64,000 nt of DNA from UBA9732 sp963599445 (GTDB taxonomy: Bacteria > Spirochaetota > Spirochaetia > Sphaerochaetales > Sphaerochaetaceae): the NCBI GenBank assembly GCA_963599445.1, contig CAVBWZ010000010.1:40016-104015 (forward strand), in the 5' to 3' direction. The position numbers and the translations under genes were made by a program. Of the stretch, positions 17,093 through 23,930 are shown piece by piece (positions within the stretch are counted from its first letter, which is position 1; each line of letters opens with the position of its first letter). The notes beneath the pieces are model-generated. The model was not told the DNA's origin. It searched no databases and worked only from the letters and a program-made list of their open reading frames with translations.

Positions 17093-17968
17093 TTAGAAGA
17101 GCTCAGGGTACAGAAGCTTTGCAATCTCTTCGATTGTATCGGCTGTTCTTATGCCCTGCCTTTCGGCTGCATCTCCGTTTATTGCATAGACGTGGGCAAG
17201 GACGCTTGCACCAAGCTTGGAATATGGCTCAGTCGTTGTGAAGGCAAGGATATCGGCCTCTGAATCGGAATAGGAATAGCGTGGAAGGAGGACTACGTCA
17301 GGATCCTGTGAGATGAGAAGCTCCTTGCTTATGGACCAGCTTGTAGCGTCCTTTGCTGCGTTGACGGCACCAGCTGCTTCAAGTACGCCTTCAAGGTACG
17401 TGTCGCCTGTTGCAGCGAAGTCGCCCCAGTCGCCCCATGAGATGATGTAGACAGCGCTCTTCTTCTGGTCTTCAGGAATCTTGGATGTAATCTCTGTCAC
17501 AGCATCGATTCTGCTCTTCATGTCGGAAACGACCTGCTTTGCTTCCTCTGTCTTTCCAATTGCATCGCCGACTTCCTGGATGAGTTCGAACGTTCCGTCA
17601 AGGCTTTCCTCCTTGAGTATCTGGATGGCCTTGATTCCAGCATTGTTGAGACCTTCGATGAAGCTGGGGTCGACTATGGACGATGCTATTGCAATCGTTG
17701 GTTCAAGGGATACGACGAGCTCAAGGTTCGGTTCCCAAAGGGTTCCTATGCTTGCAACATCCAAGGCCTGTTCAGGATAGTTGCAGTAGTCGGTTCTTCC
17801 AACAAGCTCGTCACCGGCTCCAAGTGCATAGATTATCTCCGTTACGTTTGGAGCAAGGGAGACGATTCTGATCTCATCGTTGGTGGAAGATGCTTCAAGC
17901 TGTGCCTGTGCGAAGATTGGTGCGACAAGACAAAGCGCCGTAAGTAGGATGGCTAGGATTTTTTTCAT
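17093..17968 (-). CDS. btuF: Cobalamin-binding periplasmic protein, BtuF family
   Basis: The protein has about 291 residues, starting MKKILAILLTALCLVAPIFAQA, a Sec signal peptide with no strong lipobox. The mature protein has the class III (helical backbone) binding-protein signature RIVSLAPNVTEIIYALGAGDELVGRTDYCNYPEQA followed by DVASIGTLWEPNLELVVSLEPTIAIAS. The ATG at about 17968 is preceded by GGAGGGG, a strong Shine-Dalgarno that lies inside the riboswitch expression-platform hairpin. The extra 27 codons of open frame upstream are riboswitch RNA, not protein. First gene of btuFCD. Confidence 0.9.
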   Translation of the reverse strand: MKKILAILLTALCLVAPIFAQAQLEASSTNDEIRIVSLAPNVTEIIYALGAGDELVGRTDYCNYPEQALDVASIGTLWEPNLELVVSLEPTIAIASSIVDPSFIEGLNNAGIKAIQILKEESLDGTFELIQEVGDAIGKTEEAKQVVSDMKSRIDAVTEITSKIPEDQKKSAVYIISWGDWGDFAATGDTYLEGVLEAAGAVNAAKDATSWSISKELLISQDPDVVLLPRYSYSDSEADILAFTTTEPYSKLGASVLAHVYAINGDAAERQGIRTADTIEEIAKLLYPELF

Positions 17969-17970
17969 AA

Positions 17971-18005
17971 CAAACCCCTCCAGTATAAGATGATAGGGGT
18001 TTGTA
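17971..18005 (-). promoter_or_regulatory. Shine-Dalgarno-sequestering hairpin of the cobalamin riboswitch
   Basis: On the minus strand ACAAACCCC pairs with GGGGTTTGT, 9 base pairs around a loop of about 17 nt. The 3' arm includes the GGAGGGG Shine-Dalgarno of btuF and ends directly before the start codon. There is no U tract, so control of translation initiation is more likely than termination. Confidence 0.7.
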
Positions 18006-18054
18006 CATACCCCTGGGCCCATACACCGTGGACCCGGCCCCAAGGCCAATAGGC

Positions 18055-18200
18055 TACATGTCCAAGAGGTCTCCTGGCTCGGAGGACTTCATCTGAACCT
18101 TCCCGGATCTCTCCAGTGGTTGACTACAGATGCACACCTCCATACAGTGGCGGGACCGCACCGGCCTTGAACCGGTTTCCCTTGTTTGGACATTAGTGTT
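18055..18200 (-). ncRNA. Cobalamin riboswitch upstream of btuFCD
   Basis: On the minus strand the region reads 5' TGTCCAA, then AGGGAAACCGG, a GGCCGGTGCGGTCCCGCCAC segment with ACTGT, and the B12 box GAGCCAGGAGACCTC, closed by TTGGACA. These are the conserved core blocks of cobalamin riboswitches in the right order and spacing, and TGTCCAA/TTGGACA close the outer helix. It lies about 90 nt upstream of btuF on the same strand. Binding of adenosylcobalamin (or another cobamide) would repress B12 uptake. An open frame of 75 codons here is not a gene. Confidence 0.93.
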
Positions 18201-18246
18201 ACCGCCATTGACTATAGGTTGGACGTTGTCTTGTGTCAAGTTTGGA

Positions 18247-18276
18247 TTGATAACATGGCAACAATTGATATATGAT
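18247..18276 (+). promoter_or_regulatory. Predicted rnhA promoter
   Basis: -35 TTGATA (18247-18252), 18-bp spacer, -10 TATGAT (18271-18276). The predicted start is at about 18283, two bases before the rnhA ATG, and no Shine-Dalgarno is seen, so this is another candidate leaderless transcript. Confidence 0.45.
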
Positions 18277-18284
18277 TTCACACT

Positions 18285-18731
18285 ATGGAAAAGATAGATA
18301 TCTTCACAGATGGCGGATGCTCTGGAAACCCAGGTCCAGGCGGCTGGGCCTTCGTTGCTTTGGACAATGGAAACCTTCTTTCGTATTCAAGCGGAGGCGA
18401 TGCTCAGACCACGAACAACAAGATGGAGCTCACGGCCGTCATAAGGGCCCTTGAAACGTGTCAGGTACTGGAAGCCAAGCAGGTCTGCATATCCACGGAC
18501 AGCCAGTATGTGAAGAACGGCATAACGACATGGATCCACAACTGGAAGCGCAATGGATGGAGGACCGCATCCAAGGATCCTGTGAAGAACAAGGAACTAT
18601 GGGAGGAGCTGGACGCCCTTTCCAATGTGTTCGACATAAAGTGGGTGTGGGTGAAGGGCCATGCGGGGATAAAGTACAACGAAATGTGCGACTCCTTGGT
18701 ACGCAAGGAAATGGAGAAGTTCACAAAATGA
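18285..18731 (+). CDS. rnhA: Ribonuclease HI
   Basis: This 148-aa protein is close to the family length (155 in E. coli). The active-site carboxylates are visible: Asp9 in IFTDGGCSGNPGPGGW, Glu48 in NNKMEL, Asp72 in STDSQYV and the late Asp136 preceded by VKGHAG with His126. It removes RNA from RNA-DNA hybrids in the cytoplasm. It starts at ATG 18285 without an obvious ribosome site and its stop overlaps the next gene's ATG. Confidence 0.96.
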   Translation: MEKIDIFTDGGCSGNPGPGGWAFVALDNGNLLSYSSGGDAQTTNNKMELTAVIRALETCQVLEAKQVCISTDSQYVKNGITTWIHNWKRNGWRTASKDPVKNKELWEELDALSNVFDIKWVWVKGHAGIKYNEMCDSLVRKEMEKFTK

Positions 18732-19306
18732 ACGACTCGACAGGGTCTCAGCCAAAACCATCGCTTTGGGAGCTTTTCACGGCGTTTGCCCGCATAGGGG
18801 TGCTCACATTCGGAGGTGGGGTGGCCATGCTTCCTATGCTTGAAAAGGAATGCATAGAGAACCACCAATGGGCCACGGAAGATGAAATGATAGACTATTT
18901 CGCCGTTGGTCAGTGCACTCCCGGAGTCATCGCCGTCAACACGGCGACATTCATAGGCTACAAGACACGGGGTACAGTTGGAGGCATAGTGGCGACGCTG
19001 GGAGTCGTGTTCCCATCCTTCGTGATAATAGTCGCAATGGCATCGGTCTTGAAGATGTTCAAGGACAACGTGTATGTGATGAAGGCTTTCTCCGGTATAC
19101 GGGTTGCCGTGTGCGCACTTATGCTTTCCGCAGTGCTGAGGCTTGCAAGAAAGGCCGTCACAAGCATTCCAACGGCTGTCGTCGCCGTGGTTTCGTTCCT
19201 ACTTCAGGTATTTCTTGGAATCTCGCCTGTCTTCATAGTCATTGGAGGAATAGCCATTGGACTTTCTGTGTTCGCCTTTGGAAAAGGGAAGGGGGAGCGT
19301 CGGTGA
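18728..19306 (+). CDS. chrA: CHR family chromate transporter, half-size subunit 1
   Basis: The protein has about 192 residues and begins MNDSTGSQPKPSLWELFTAFA. The motif RIGVLTFGGGVAMLPMLEKE is the N-terminal CHR-domain signature, with the later YFAVGQCTPGVIAVNTATFIGY block. About five or six hydrophobic segments follow. Short CHR proteins work as pairs, and the partner is the next gene. The ATG at 18728 overlaps the rnhA stop (AAATGA), so it is translationally coupled. CHR pairs are annotated as chromate exporters, but the physiological substrate in anaerobes is uncertain. Confidence 0.88.
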   Translation: MNDSTGSQPKPSLWELFTAFARIGVLTFGGGVAMLPMLEKECIENHQWATEDEMIDYFAVGQCTPGVIAVNTATFIGYKTRGTVGGIVATLGVVFPSFVIIVAMASVLKMFKDNVYVMKAFSGIRVAVCALMLSAVLRLARKAVTSIPTAVVAVVSFLLQVFLGISPVFIVIGGIAIGLSVFAFGKGKGERR

Positions 19307-19836
19307 TTTACCTCAGCCTTTTCTGGGAGTTCTTCAAAGTTGGGCTTTTCGCCGTTGGTGGTGGAATGGCCACCATTCCCTTTCTCATGGACATGAGCGC
19401 CAGAACAGGTTGGTTCACCACAAGTGAGCTTGCAGACATGATCGCCGTCTCCGAATCCACCCCAGGTCCAATGGGTGTGAACATGGCGACATACGTTGGC
19501 TATGAAACAAGCGGAATATTTGGTGCTCTCAGCTCAACGATTGGACTTATTGCCCCATCTGTCTTGATAATACTTGTCATAGCAAGGCTTTTGTTGAAGT
19601 TCCATGAAAACCCTTTGGTGAAGACAAGCTTCTCGTACCTTAGACCTGCTGTGATTGGACTCATTTCGTATGCACTATACGAAGTGGCGCGTCTGACATT
19701 TGTGGGAGCGAACGGACTCATGGCTTTGCCTTGCGTGGCCTGCATCATAATGCTCGTTGCAATGTACAAATTCAAGAAGATCCATCCTATCGTATGGATT
19801 GGACTTGGAGCTGTGTTCGGATTAGTCTTCCTTTGA
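19303..19836 (+). CDS. chrA: CHR family chromate transporter, half-size subunit 2
   Basis: The protein has about 177 residues. It starts with GTG at 19303, overlapping the upstream stop (GGTGA), with AAGGGGGAG as Shine-Dalgarno. It repeats the CHR pattern: LFWEFFKVGLFAVGGGMATIPFL, then MIAVSESTPGPMGVNMATYVGYETSG. It forms the second half of the split transporter. Its last 15 bp overlap the end of the convergent TPR-lipoprotein gene. Confidence 0.88.
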   Translation: MIYLSLFWEFFKVGLFAVGGGMATIPFLMDMSARTGWFTTSELADMIAVSESTPGPMGVNMATYVGYETSGIFGALSSTIGLIAPSVLIILVIARLLLKFHENPLVKTSFSYLRPAVIGLISYALYEVARLTFVGANGLMALPCVACIIMLVAMYKFKKIHPIVWIGLGAVFGLVFL

Positions 19837-20430
19837 AGAATCCGTATTCGAGGAGTCTGTATTTGGAGAATTCAAAGGGGACTTCATGAGACCAAGAACC
19901 TCTGAAGTCCGGTAGCCTTGGTTCCATAGTATCGTTGCCTGCTCGACAGCCTTTTCCTGTTCCTGCATCGTCGTATAGAGGGAAATCAGCTCTTTTCGTG
20001 TGGCAGTGACATATGGGTCTAGTTCAAGGACTTCAAGATATGACGATGCGGCATCGTTTAGTCTTTCAAGCTCAATATAGTACTTAGCCTGTGCCTTCTT
20101 GAACGCAAGGACATGAGGGAAGTTCTCAAACCCTTCCTGACACAGCAGAGCCGCATGTTCATAATCCCCGCTGTACGCAGTAAGCAAAGCCTTGTTGTAG
20201 AGAAGTCTGTAATCGTAGATCTGATTGAGGGCCCTGTCATAGACATCGATGGCTTCTTCCAGACGCCCACGACTGCGGTATTCCTCTGCAAGTTCAACCG
20301 CAGCCTTGACGACTTGGTCATCGCCATTGGATGCAGCCGTCGCACACCCACACAACAGGAACGCCACGACTGCAACGATCAATGCCAATGCAAGGGATTT
20401 TGTTCTTTCAGCCAAGGACAGTCTCTTCAA
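19822..20430 (-). CDS. TPR-containing lipoprotein
   Basis: The protein has about 202 residues. A basic N-terminus and hydrophobic stretch lead to a lipobox (FLLCGCA), so it is exported and lipidated. The rest is helical with tetratricopeptide-like repeats (EEYRSRGRLEEAIDVYDRALNQI; LLTAYSGDYEHAALLCQEGFENFP; KYYIELERLNDAASSYLEVLELDPY), suggesting a protein-protein scaffold. The tail is low-complexity Ser/Asn/Asp. The start is probably TTG at 20430, inside the end of the upstream UPRTase gene, because no ATG precedes the signal peptide. Partner unknown. Confidence 0.75.
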   Translation of the reverse strand: MKRLSLAERTKSLALALIVAVVAFLLCGCATAASNGDDQVVKAAVELAEEYRSRGRLEEAIDVYDRALNQIYDYRLLYNKALLTAYSGDYEHAALLCQEGFENFPHVLAFKKAQAKYYIELERLNDAASSYLEVLELDPYVTATRKELISLYTTMQEQEKAVEQATILWNQGYRTSEVLGLMKSPLNSPNTDSSNTDSSKED

Positions 20431-21484
20431 TTTTCTTGACCTGAGCCCTGTATAGGTTCGTTATGTTCGCACCGTAGTCGGCTATGAGCTGAATCATGTT
20501 CCTAGGATTTCCCGGAAGGTCCATTCCATTCAGGCGGTCGCCTGCATCTCCAAGGCCTGGAAGGATATACGCTGCATCGTTGAGGATTGGATCCATCCAC
20601 AAGGTATAGACCTCGCAGCCCTCTATGGCCCTTACGATTCTAAGGGAGCCCTTGAGTGCGGATATAACGTTTATGAACTTGACGCTCTTTGGCTTGACCC
20701 CGTTGTCCTTGAGGTATTTTACGATTGTAACCAAGGAGCCGCCTGTGGCGTTCATGGGATCCGCAAAGATGAGATCCTTTCCATCAAGTTCCTTGAGGTC
20801 GAAGAAAGACCTGTCAAGGTCAAGGACATAGTCCATGTTCCGTTCCTTCTTCGTATCGTCCCTCTTTATCTTGAAGAGTGCGAACGGAGTCACGAAATCG
20901 TTGGAGGAGTAGTCCTGTATCTCCTTGCTTATGATCATGCTTGGAAGGAGCGCACCCCTTAGCATGACGCACATGACTGCGTTGCTTGTGAGGCTGTCGA
21001 CATCAGGTATCCTATGGACTGCATAGTTCCTGCAGGGGTTCACGACAGGGGTCTTTGTGATTATGGATCTCTTCTTTGGAAGAGCGGTGTCGGCGAACAC
21101 ATGGGCGAAAAGAAGTTCGTATGCCCTTTGGATGTAGTACAGGAACTCCTCATGATCGGTGTTGGGGTCTCTAAGCTTTGCAATGAGACGGCTCGCCGCA
21201 CCATGCTGCTCCTGAGGGGATTCGAAGCAGTAGACATGTATGGAAGGCTCCTGAGAAACCACCTCCTCAAGGTAAGCACCAATCTCCGCAGATGACTTCA
21301 CCAAATCATCCTCGGCCTTGGCTTTGTTCTGGACAGTGTCCTCGGACTCGATCCTAGCACAAGCGTCAAGCGACTTCTCGTAGAGCTTTCTCACATGCTC
21401 TATCTTTGCTTTGTCGTCATCCTTTAGGAAACCGTCCAAATCCGTTGCGTGGAGTATGACCTTCCTGCCTTCCTTTGCGTTCAT
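20408..21484 (-). CDS. upp: Uracil phosphoribosyltransferase-like protein with N-terminal extension
   Basis: This 358-aa protein is much longer than bacterial UPRTase (about 210). The C-terminal 200 residues carry the UPRTase marks: the PRPP loop LIFADPMNATGGSLVTIVKYL and the uracil-binding YILPGLGDAGDRLNG. About 150 N-terminal residues are helical and acidic/basic, with no recognised domain. It would convert uracil and PRPP to UMP in pyrimidine salvage. ATG 21484 has GGAGGGC upstream. Its 3' end overlaps the start of the TPR lipoprotein gene. Confidence 0.82.
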   Translation of the reverse strand: MNAKEGRKVILHATDLDGFLKDDDKAKIEHVRKLYEKSLDACARIESEDTVQNKAKAEDDLVKSSAEIGAYLEEVVSQEPSIHVYCFESPQEQHGAASRLIAKLRDPNTDHEEFLYYIQRAYELLFAHVFADTALPKKRSIITKTPVVNPCRNYAVHRIPDVDSLTSNAVMCVMLRGALLPSMIISKEIQDYSSNDFVTPFALFKIKRDDTKKERNMDYVLDLDRSFFDLKELDGKDLIFADPMNATGGSLVTIVKYLKDNGVKPKSVKFINVISALKGSLRIVRAIEGCEVYTLWMDPILNDAAYILPGLGDAGDRLNGMDLPGNPRNMIQLIADYGANITNLYRAQVKKIEETVLG

Positions 21485-21532
21485 TATGCGCCCTCCGAGC
21501 TATTTTTGCTAAATAATATAGCAGCACTTGAA

Positions 21533-21561
21533 TTTACACAACACGGTTTTTCTGCTAGTAT
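21533..21561 (+). promoter_or_regulatory. Predicted adk promoter
   Basis: -35 TTTACA (21533-21538), 17-bp spacer, -10 TAGTAT (21556-21561). The roughly 40-nt leader contains a hairpin, CTGCAGGT pairing with ACCTGTAG (one G-U pair), directly before the GTTAGGAGG ribosome site. Confidence 0.45.
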
Positions 21562-21607
21562 GAAGCCATCTGCAGGTTGCTCTACCTGTAGTGTTAGGAG
21601 GCTTCCA

Positions 21608-22240
21608 ATGAAAATGGTTTTTTTAGGCCCTCCCGGAGCAGGGAAGGGAACCGTAGCCGCTGCAGCCAAGGATTACTATGGAATCCCACACATTTCTACA
21701 GGTGACCTTTTCCGCAGCAACATAAAGAACGAAACCGAGCTTGGACTCAAGGTCAAATCCATCCTTGCATCAGGCGGTTTGGTTCCAGACAGCATCACGA
21801 TTGAAATGGTCCGCAACAGACTGGCTGAGCCCGATTGTGAGAAGGGCTTCATCCTTGACGGCTTTCCACGCACAATCCCACAGGCCGATGCCCTTGCGGA
21901 GATGGTCGACCTCGATGCTGTAGTGGATTTCCAGATCTCCTCAGAGGAAGTCGTCGAAAGGCTCTCAGGACGCAGGATGTGTCCATCCACAGGTAGAATC
22001 TACCACATAGTATTCAACCCTCCAAAAGTGGAAGGCAAGGACGATGAGACAGGCGAAGAACTCATTCAGAGAGAGGACGACAAGGAAGAGGCAATCAAGC
22101 ACCGCCTTGATGTCTACACCCAGCAGACCGAGCCCCTTATCAACTACTACAAGGCAAAGGGACTTATAAGGGAGGTCAAGACGAACAACGACCTCACACC
22201 TTCCCAGGTCTTCGAGCTTACAAGAAAAGCCCTTTCGTAA
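21608..22240 (+). CDS. adk: Adenylate kinase
   Basis: The protein has 210 residues. The P-loop GPPGAGKGT is at about 7-15, HISTGDLFRSNI is the AMP-binding segment, FILDGFPRTIPQA follows, and GRRMCPSTGRIYH opens a long LID domain. Only one Cys is present there, so the LID lacks the four-Cys zinc site found in some long adenylate kinases. The enzyme interconverts ATP, AMP and ADP. ATG 21608 has GGAGG 7 bp upstream; the frame from 21449 is not needed. Confidence 0.95.
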   Translation: MKMVFLGPPGAGKGTVAAAAKDYYGIPHISTGDLFRSNIKNETELGLKVKSILASGGLVPDSITIEMVRNRLAEPDCEKGFILDGFPRTIPQADALAEMVDLDAVVDFQISSEEVVERLSGRRMCPSTGRIYHIVFNPPKVEGKDDETGEELIQREDDKEEAIKHRLDVYTQQTEPLINYYKAKGLIREVKTNNDLTPSQVFELTRKALS

Positions 22241-22276
22241 CATAGTTCTGTAATTGCAGAGCAACTTCGTTTTTGA

Positions 22277-22305
22277 CCGTGCATGTTTCCGTGCACGGTT
22301 TTTTT
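22277..22305 (+). terminator. Intrinsic terminator of adk
   Basis: CCGTGCA (22277-22283) pairs with TGCACGG (22292-22298) around an 8-nt loop and is followed by seven Ts. It ends the adk transcript. Confidence 0.85.
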
Positions 22306-22307
22306 AA

Positions 22308-22459
22308 CTTATTACACTCACTACTGTTACTAAGCTCACTACGCTCACTAAACCCGCAAAGCGCACTACCCACTAATGCGCTTTAATCTTTCAACATTAA
22401 ACCGTAGTAGTGGGAGTAGTAGGGGTAGTGAGCTTAATGGGTGCAGTGCGTGTAGTAAG
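22308..22459. repeat. 152-nt element with 43-bp imperfect terminal inverted repeats
   Basis: The left arm 22308-22350 aligns without gaps to the reverse complement of 22417-22459 at 32 of 43 positions, and four of the mismatches can be G-U pairs in RNA. The longest perfect block is TAAGCTCACTAC on the left. Inside, AAAGCGCA (22358-22365) and TGCGCTTT (22377-22384) form a second perfect stem. The arms are low-complexity runs of CACTA/TAGTG. The element lies between the terminators of two convergent genes. It may be a REP/MITE-like repeat or a structured RNA; no protein-coding potential is seen. Confidence 0.65.
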
Positions 22460-22476
22460 GGATATAAAAGAGAAGA

Positions 22477-22494
22477 GCTCCCCAAAAGGGGAGC
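22477..22494 (-). terminator. Terminator-like hairpin of the BMP-family gene
   Basis: GCTCCCC and GGGGAGC (7 bp, 4-nt loop) lie 26-43 bp beyond the stop of the BMP lipoprotein gene; the minus-strand sequence after the stem is pyrimidine-rich (TCTTCTCTTTTATA). Confidence 0.65.
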
Positions 22495-22519
22495 CCGGTG
22501 AACACGGTTCAAATTGCAA

Positions 22520-23743
22520 TCAATATGCAGCGTTGAGCCATGTGATTCCGTCGATGACTGCTGTGAGGTATGGAGCACTCTGGAATTCCGGATAGGATTC
22601 GTGGAATACGCCGTCCCATACTGCTTCGCAGGAATCAGCCGTGAAGTCTCCGTCCGTATCGACTGCGAATGCGTGATCAAGGGTTGCACCGCCGTTGACT
22701 GTGAACTTGGAGATATCAAAGACATGGAGGGTTCCAGCCTTGAAAGCTGCAGTTGCTGCATCGAGGGCTTCCTGTGTGCCAGGAGCTGCGATTGCTGTGT
22801 TGAGCTCTGTAATGACGACGTCACCTTCAGCAACAGTACCTGTCCAGTCGCTTGCATTCTCGACACCATCGATGTGGTTCTTGATGAATGTGTAGAAATA
22901 GCGAGACCAGTCGATTCTGCAGGAGAGGAGGGAAGCGTTTGGAGCAACGTGGGTCATGTCTGTGTTGTAACCTGTGTGGAAGACACCTGCCTTCTGGGCT
23001 GCGAGTGCTGGGGATGTCGTATCGGAGTGCTGTGAAATCATGACGCAGTCTGCATCGATGAGTGCGTTTGCAGCAGCTTCCTCAAGGGTTGCATCGCCCC
23101 ATGTTCCAACGAAGTAGACCTTCATCGTTGCACTTGGACATACGCTCTTGACACCAAGGTAGTAGCCGGACATACCGGAGATGACCTCTGCGAAGGAGTA
23201 TGCACCAACGTAGCCGATCACGGCTTCCTCAGCCTTGATTCTGCCTTCGTCGATCATCTGCTGGAGCTTCATACCTGCTGCAATACCGGCAAGATAGCGG
23301 CCTTCGTAGATGGCTGCGAATGCATTGTATGTGTTTGGGTTGTTGTCCTGCTGAGAACCGCAGTTCGTCATTCCAACGAACTTGACATCTGGATAATCCT
23401 TTGCAGCCTCAAGCATGAATGGCTCGAATCCGTAGCTGTTGTTGAAGATTATCTCGCAGCCCTCTGCAGCAAGCTCTTCGTTGTTGTCGCGTGCAAGTGC
23501 GGACTCGGTCGTGTTCCTCTTGACAAGAAGCTCAATGTTGTAGCCTTCTGCCTTGAGCTGCTCAAGAGCCTTCTCCATGCCGTTCATGAAGTTCCATGTG
23601 TAGCCCTGGTCCGACTCATCGTTGATGACGACGAAACCAATCTTTGTTGCCTTGTTCTCTGCCTGCTTCTCTTCAGCACCGTTTGCGAAGACAGCTGTCA
23701 TGGCGAGAAGAACGATGAGGATTGCAACGATAGTTTTCTTCAT
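22520..23743 (-). CDS. BMP-family ABC transporter substrate-binding protein (PnrA/TmpC-like)
   Basis: The protein has 407 residues. An N-terminal signal peptide (MKKTIVAILIVLLAMTAVFANGAEE) is followed by a BMP/PnrA fold: KIGFVVINDESDQGYTWNFMNGMEKAL, EIIFNNSYGFEPFMLEAAKDYPDVKFVGMTNCG, IYEGRYLAGIAAGM and YVGAYSFAEVISGMSGYYLG. PnrA of Treponema pallidum binds purine nucleosides, so nucleoside uptake is likely, although other BMP proteins bind riboflavin or other ligands. A clear signal-peptidase I-like site rather than a Cys lipobox is seen. AAAAAAGGAG lies upstream. It lies downstream of the permease genes but is separated from them by a terminator and has its own promoter. Confidence 0.87.
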   Translation of the reverse strand: MKKTIVAILIVLLAMTAVFANGAEEKQAENKATKIGFVVINDESDQGYTWNFMNGMEKALEQLKAEGYNIELLVKRNTTESALARDNNEELAAEGCEIIFNNSYGFEPFMLEAAKDYPDVKFVGMTNCGSQQDNNPNTYNAFAAIYEGRYLAGIAAGMKLQQMIDEGRIKAEEAVIGYVGAYSFAEVISGMSGYYLGVKSVCPSATMKVYFVGTWGDATLEEAAANALIDADCVMISQHSDTTSPALAAQKAGVFHTGYNTDMTHVAPNASLLSCRIDWSRYFYTFIKNHIDGVENASDWTGTVAEGDVVITELNTAIAAPGTQEALDAATAAFKAGTLHVFDISKFTVNGGATLDHAFAVDTDGDFTADSCEAVWDGVFHESYPEFQSAPYLTAVIDGITWLNAAY

Positions 23744-23816
23744 ACTTATTTTTCTCCTTTTTTTGTTAGGGTAGCGGCCCCTAATTCCTTAGACTGTGTG
23801 GAAAGTCCACTCTTAG

Positions 23817-23844
23817 AGTTTAGCACAGTTTCACAAGTTCGCAA
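23817..23844 (-). promoter_or_regulatory. Predicted promoter of the BMP-family gene
   Basis: On the minus strand, -35 TTGCGA (23839-23844) and -10 TAAACT (23817-23822) with a 16-bp spacer. A perfect short palindrome GTGGA-AAG-TCCAC (23798-23810) sits at the predicted start site, and a GTTGC direct-repeat site lies 12 bp upstream of the -35. Confidence 0.45.
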
Positions 23845-23856
23845 GAAAAAAACACA

Positions 23857-23877
23857 TTTTTGTTGCCGTTTGTTGCA
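23857..23877 (-). promoter_or_regulatory. GTTGC direct-repeat operator candidate, copy 1
   Basis: This 21-bp sequence contains, on the minus strand, GCAACAAA-CG-GCAACAAA: two 8-bp half-sites whose starts are 10 bp apart. The same 21 bp occurs without change, in the opposite orientation, at 27647-27667. Confidence 0.6.
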
Positions 23878-23909
23878 ATAAAAAAGACGGCCTGCATAAA
23901 CAGGCCGTC
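23876..23909 (-). terminator. Intrinsic terminator after the nucleoside permease genes
   Basis: GACGGCCTG (23886-23894) pairs perfectly with CAGGCCGTC (23901-23909), 9 bp with a 6-nt loop; on the minus strand six Ts follow the stem. It separates the ATPase-permease operon from the downstream BMP gene. Confidence 0.88.
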
Positions 23910-23930
23910 CAAACAAGGCGAATGAAACCT

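Noticed and set aside
18054..18281. A 75-codon minus-strand open frame
   Set aside because: It coincides with the cobalamin riboswitch, whose conserved blocks explain the sequence.
22308..22459. Possible CRISPR array because of repeated CACTA/TAGTG words
   Set aside because: No regular repeat-spacer period; the structure is an inverted repeat.
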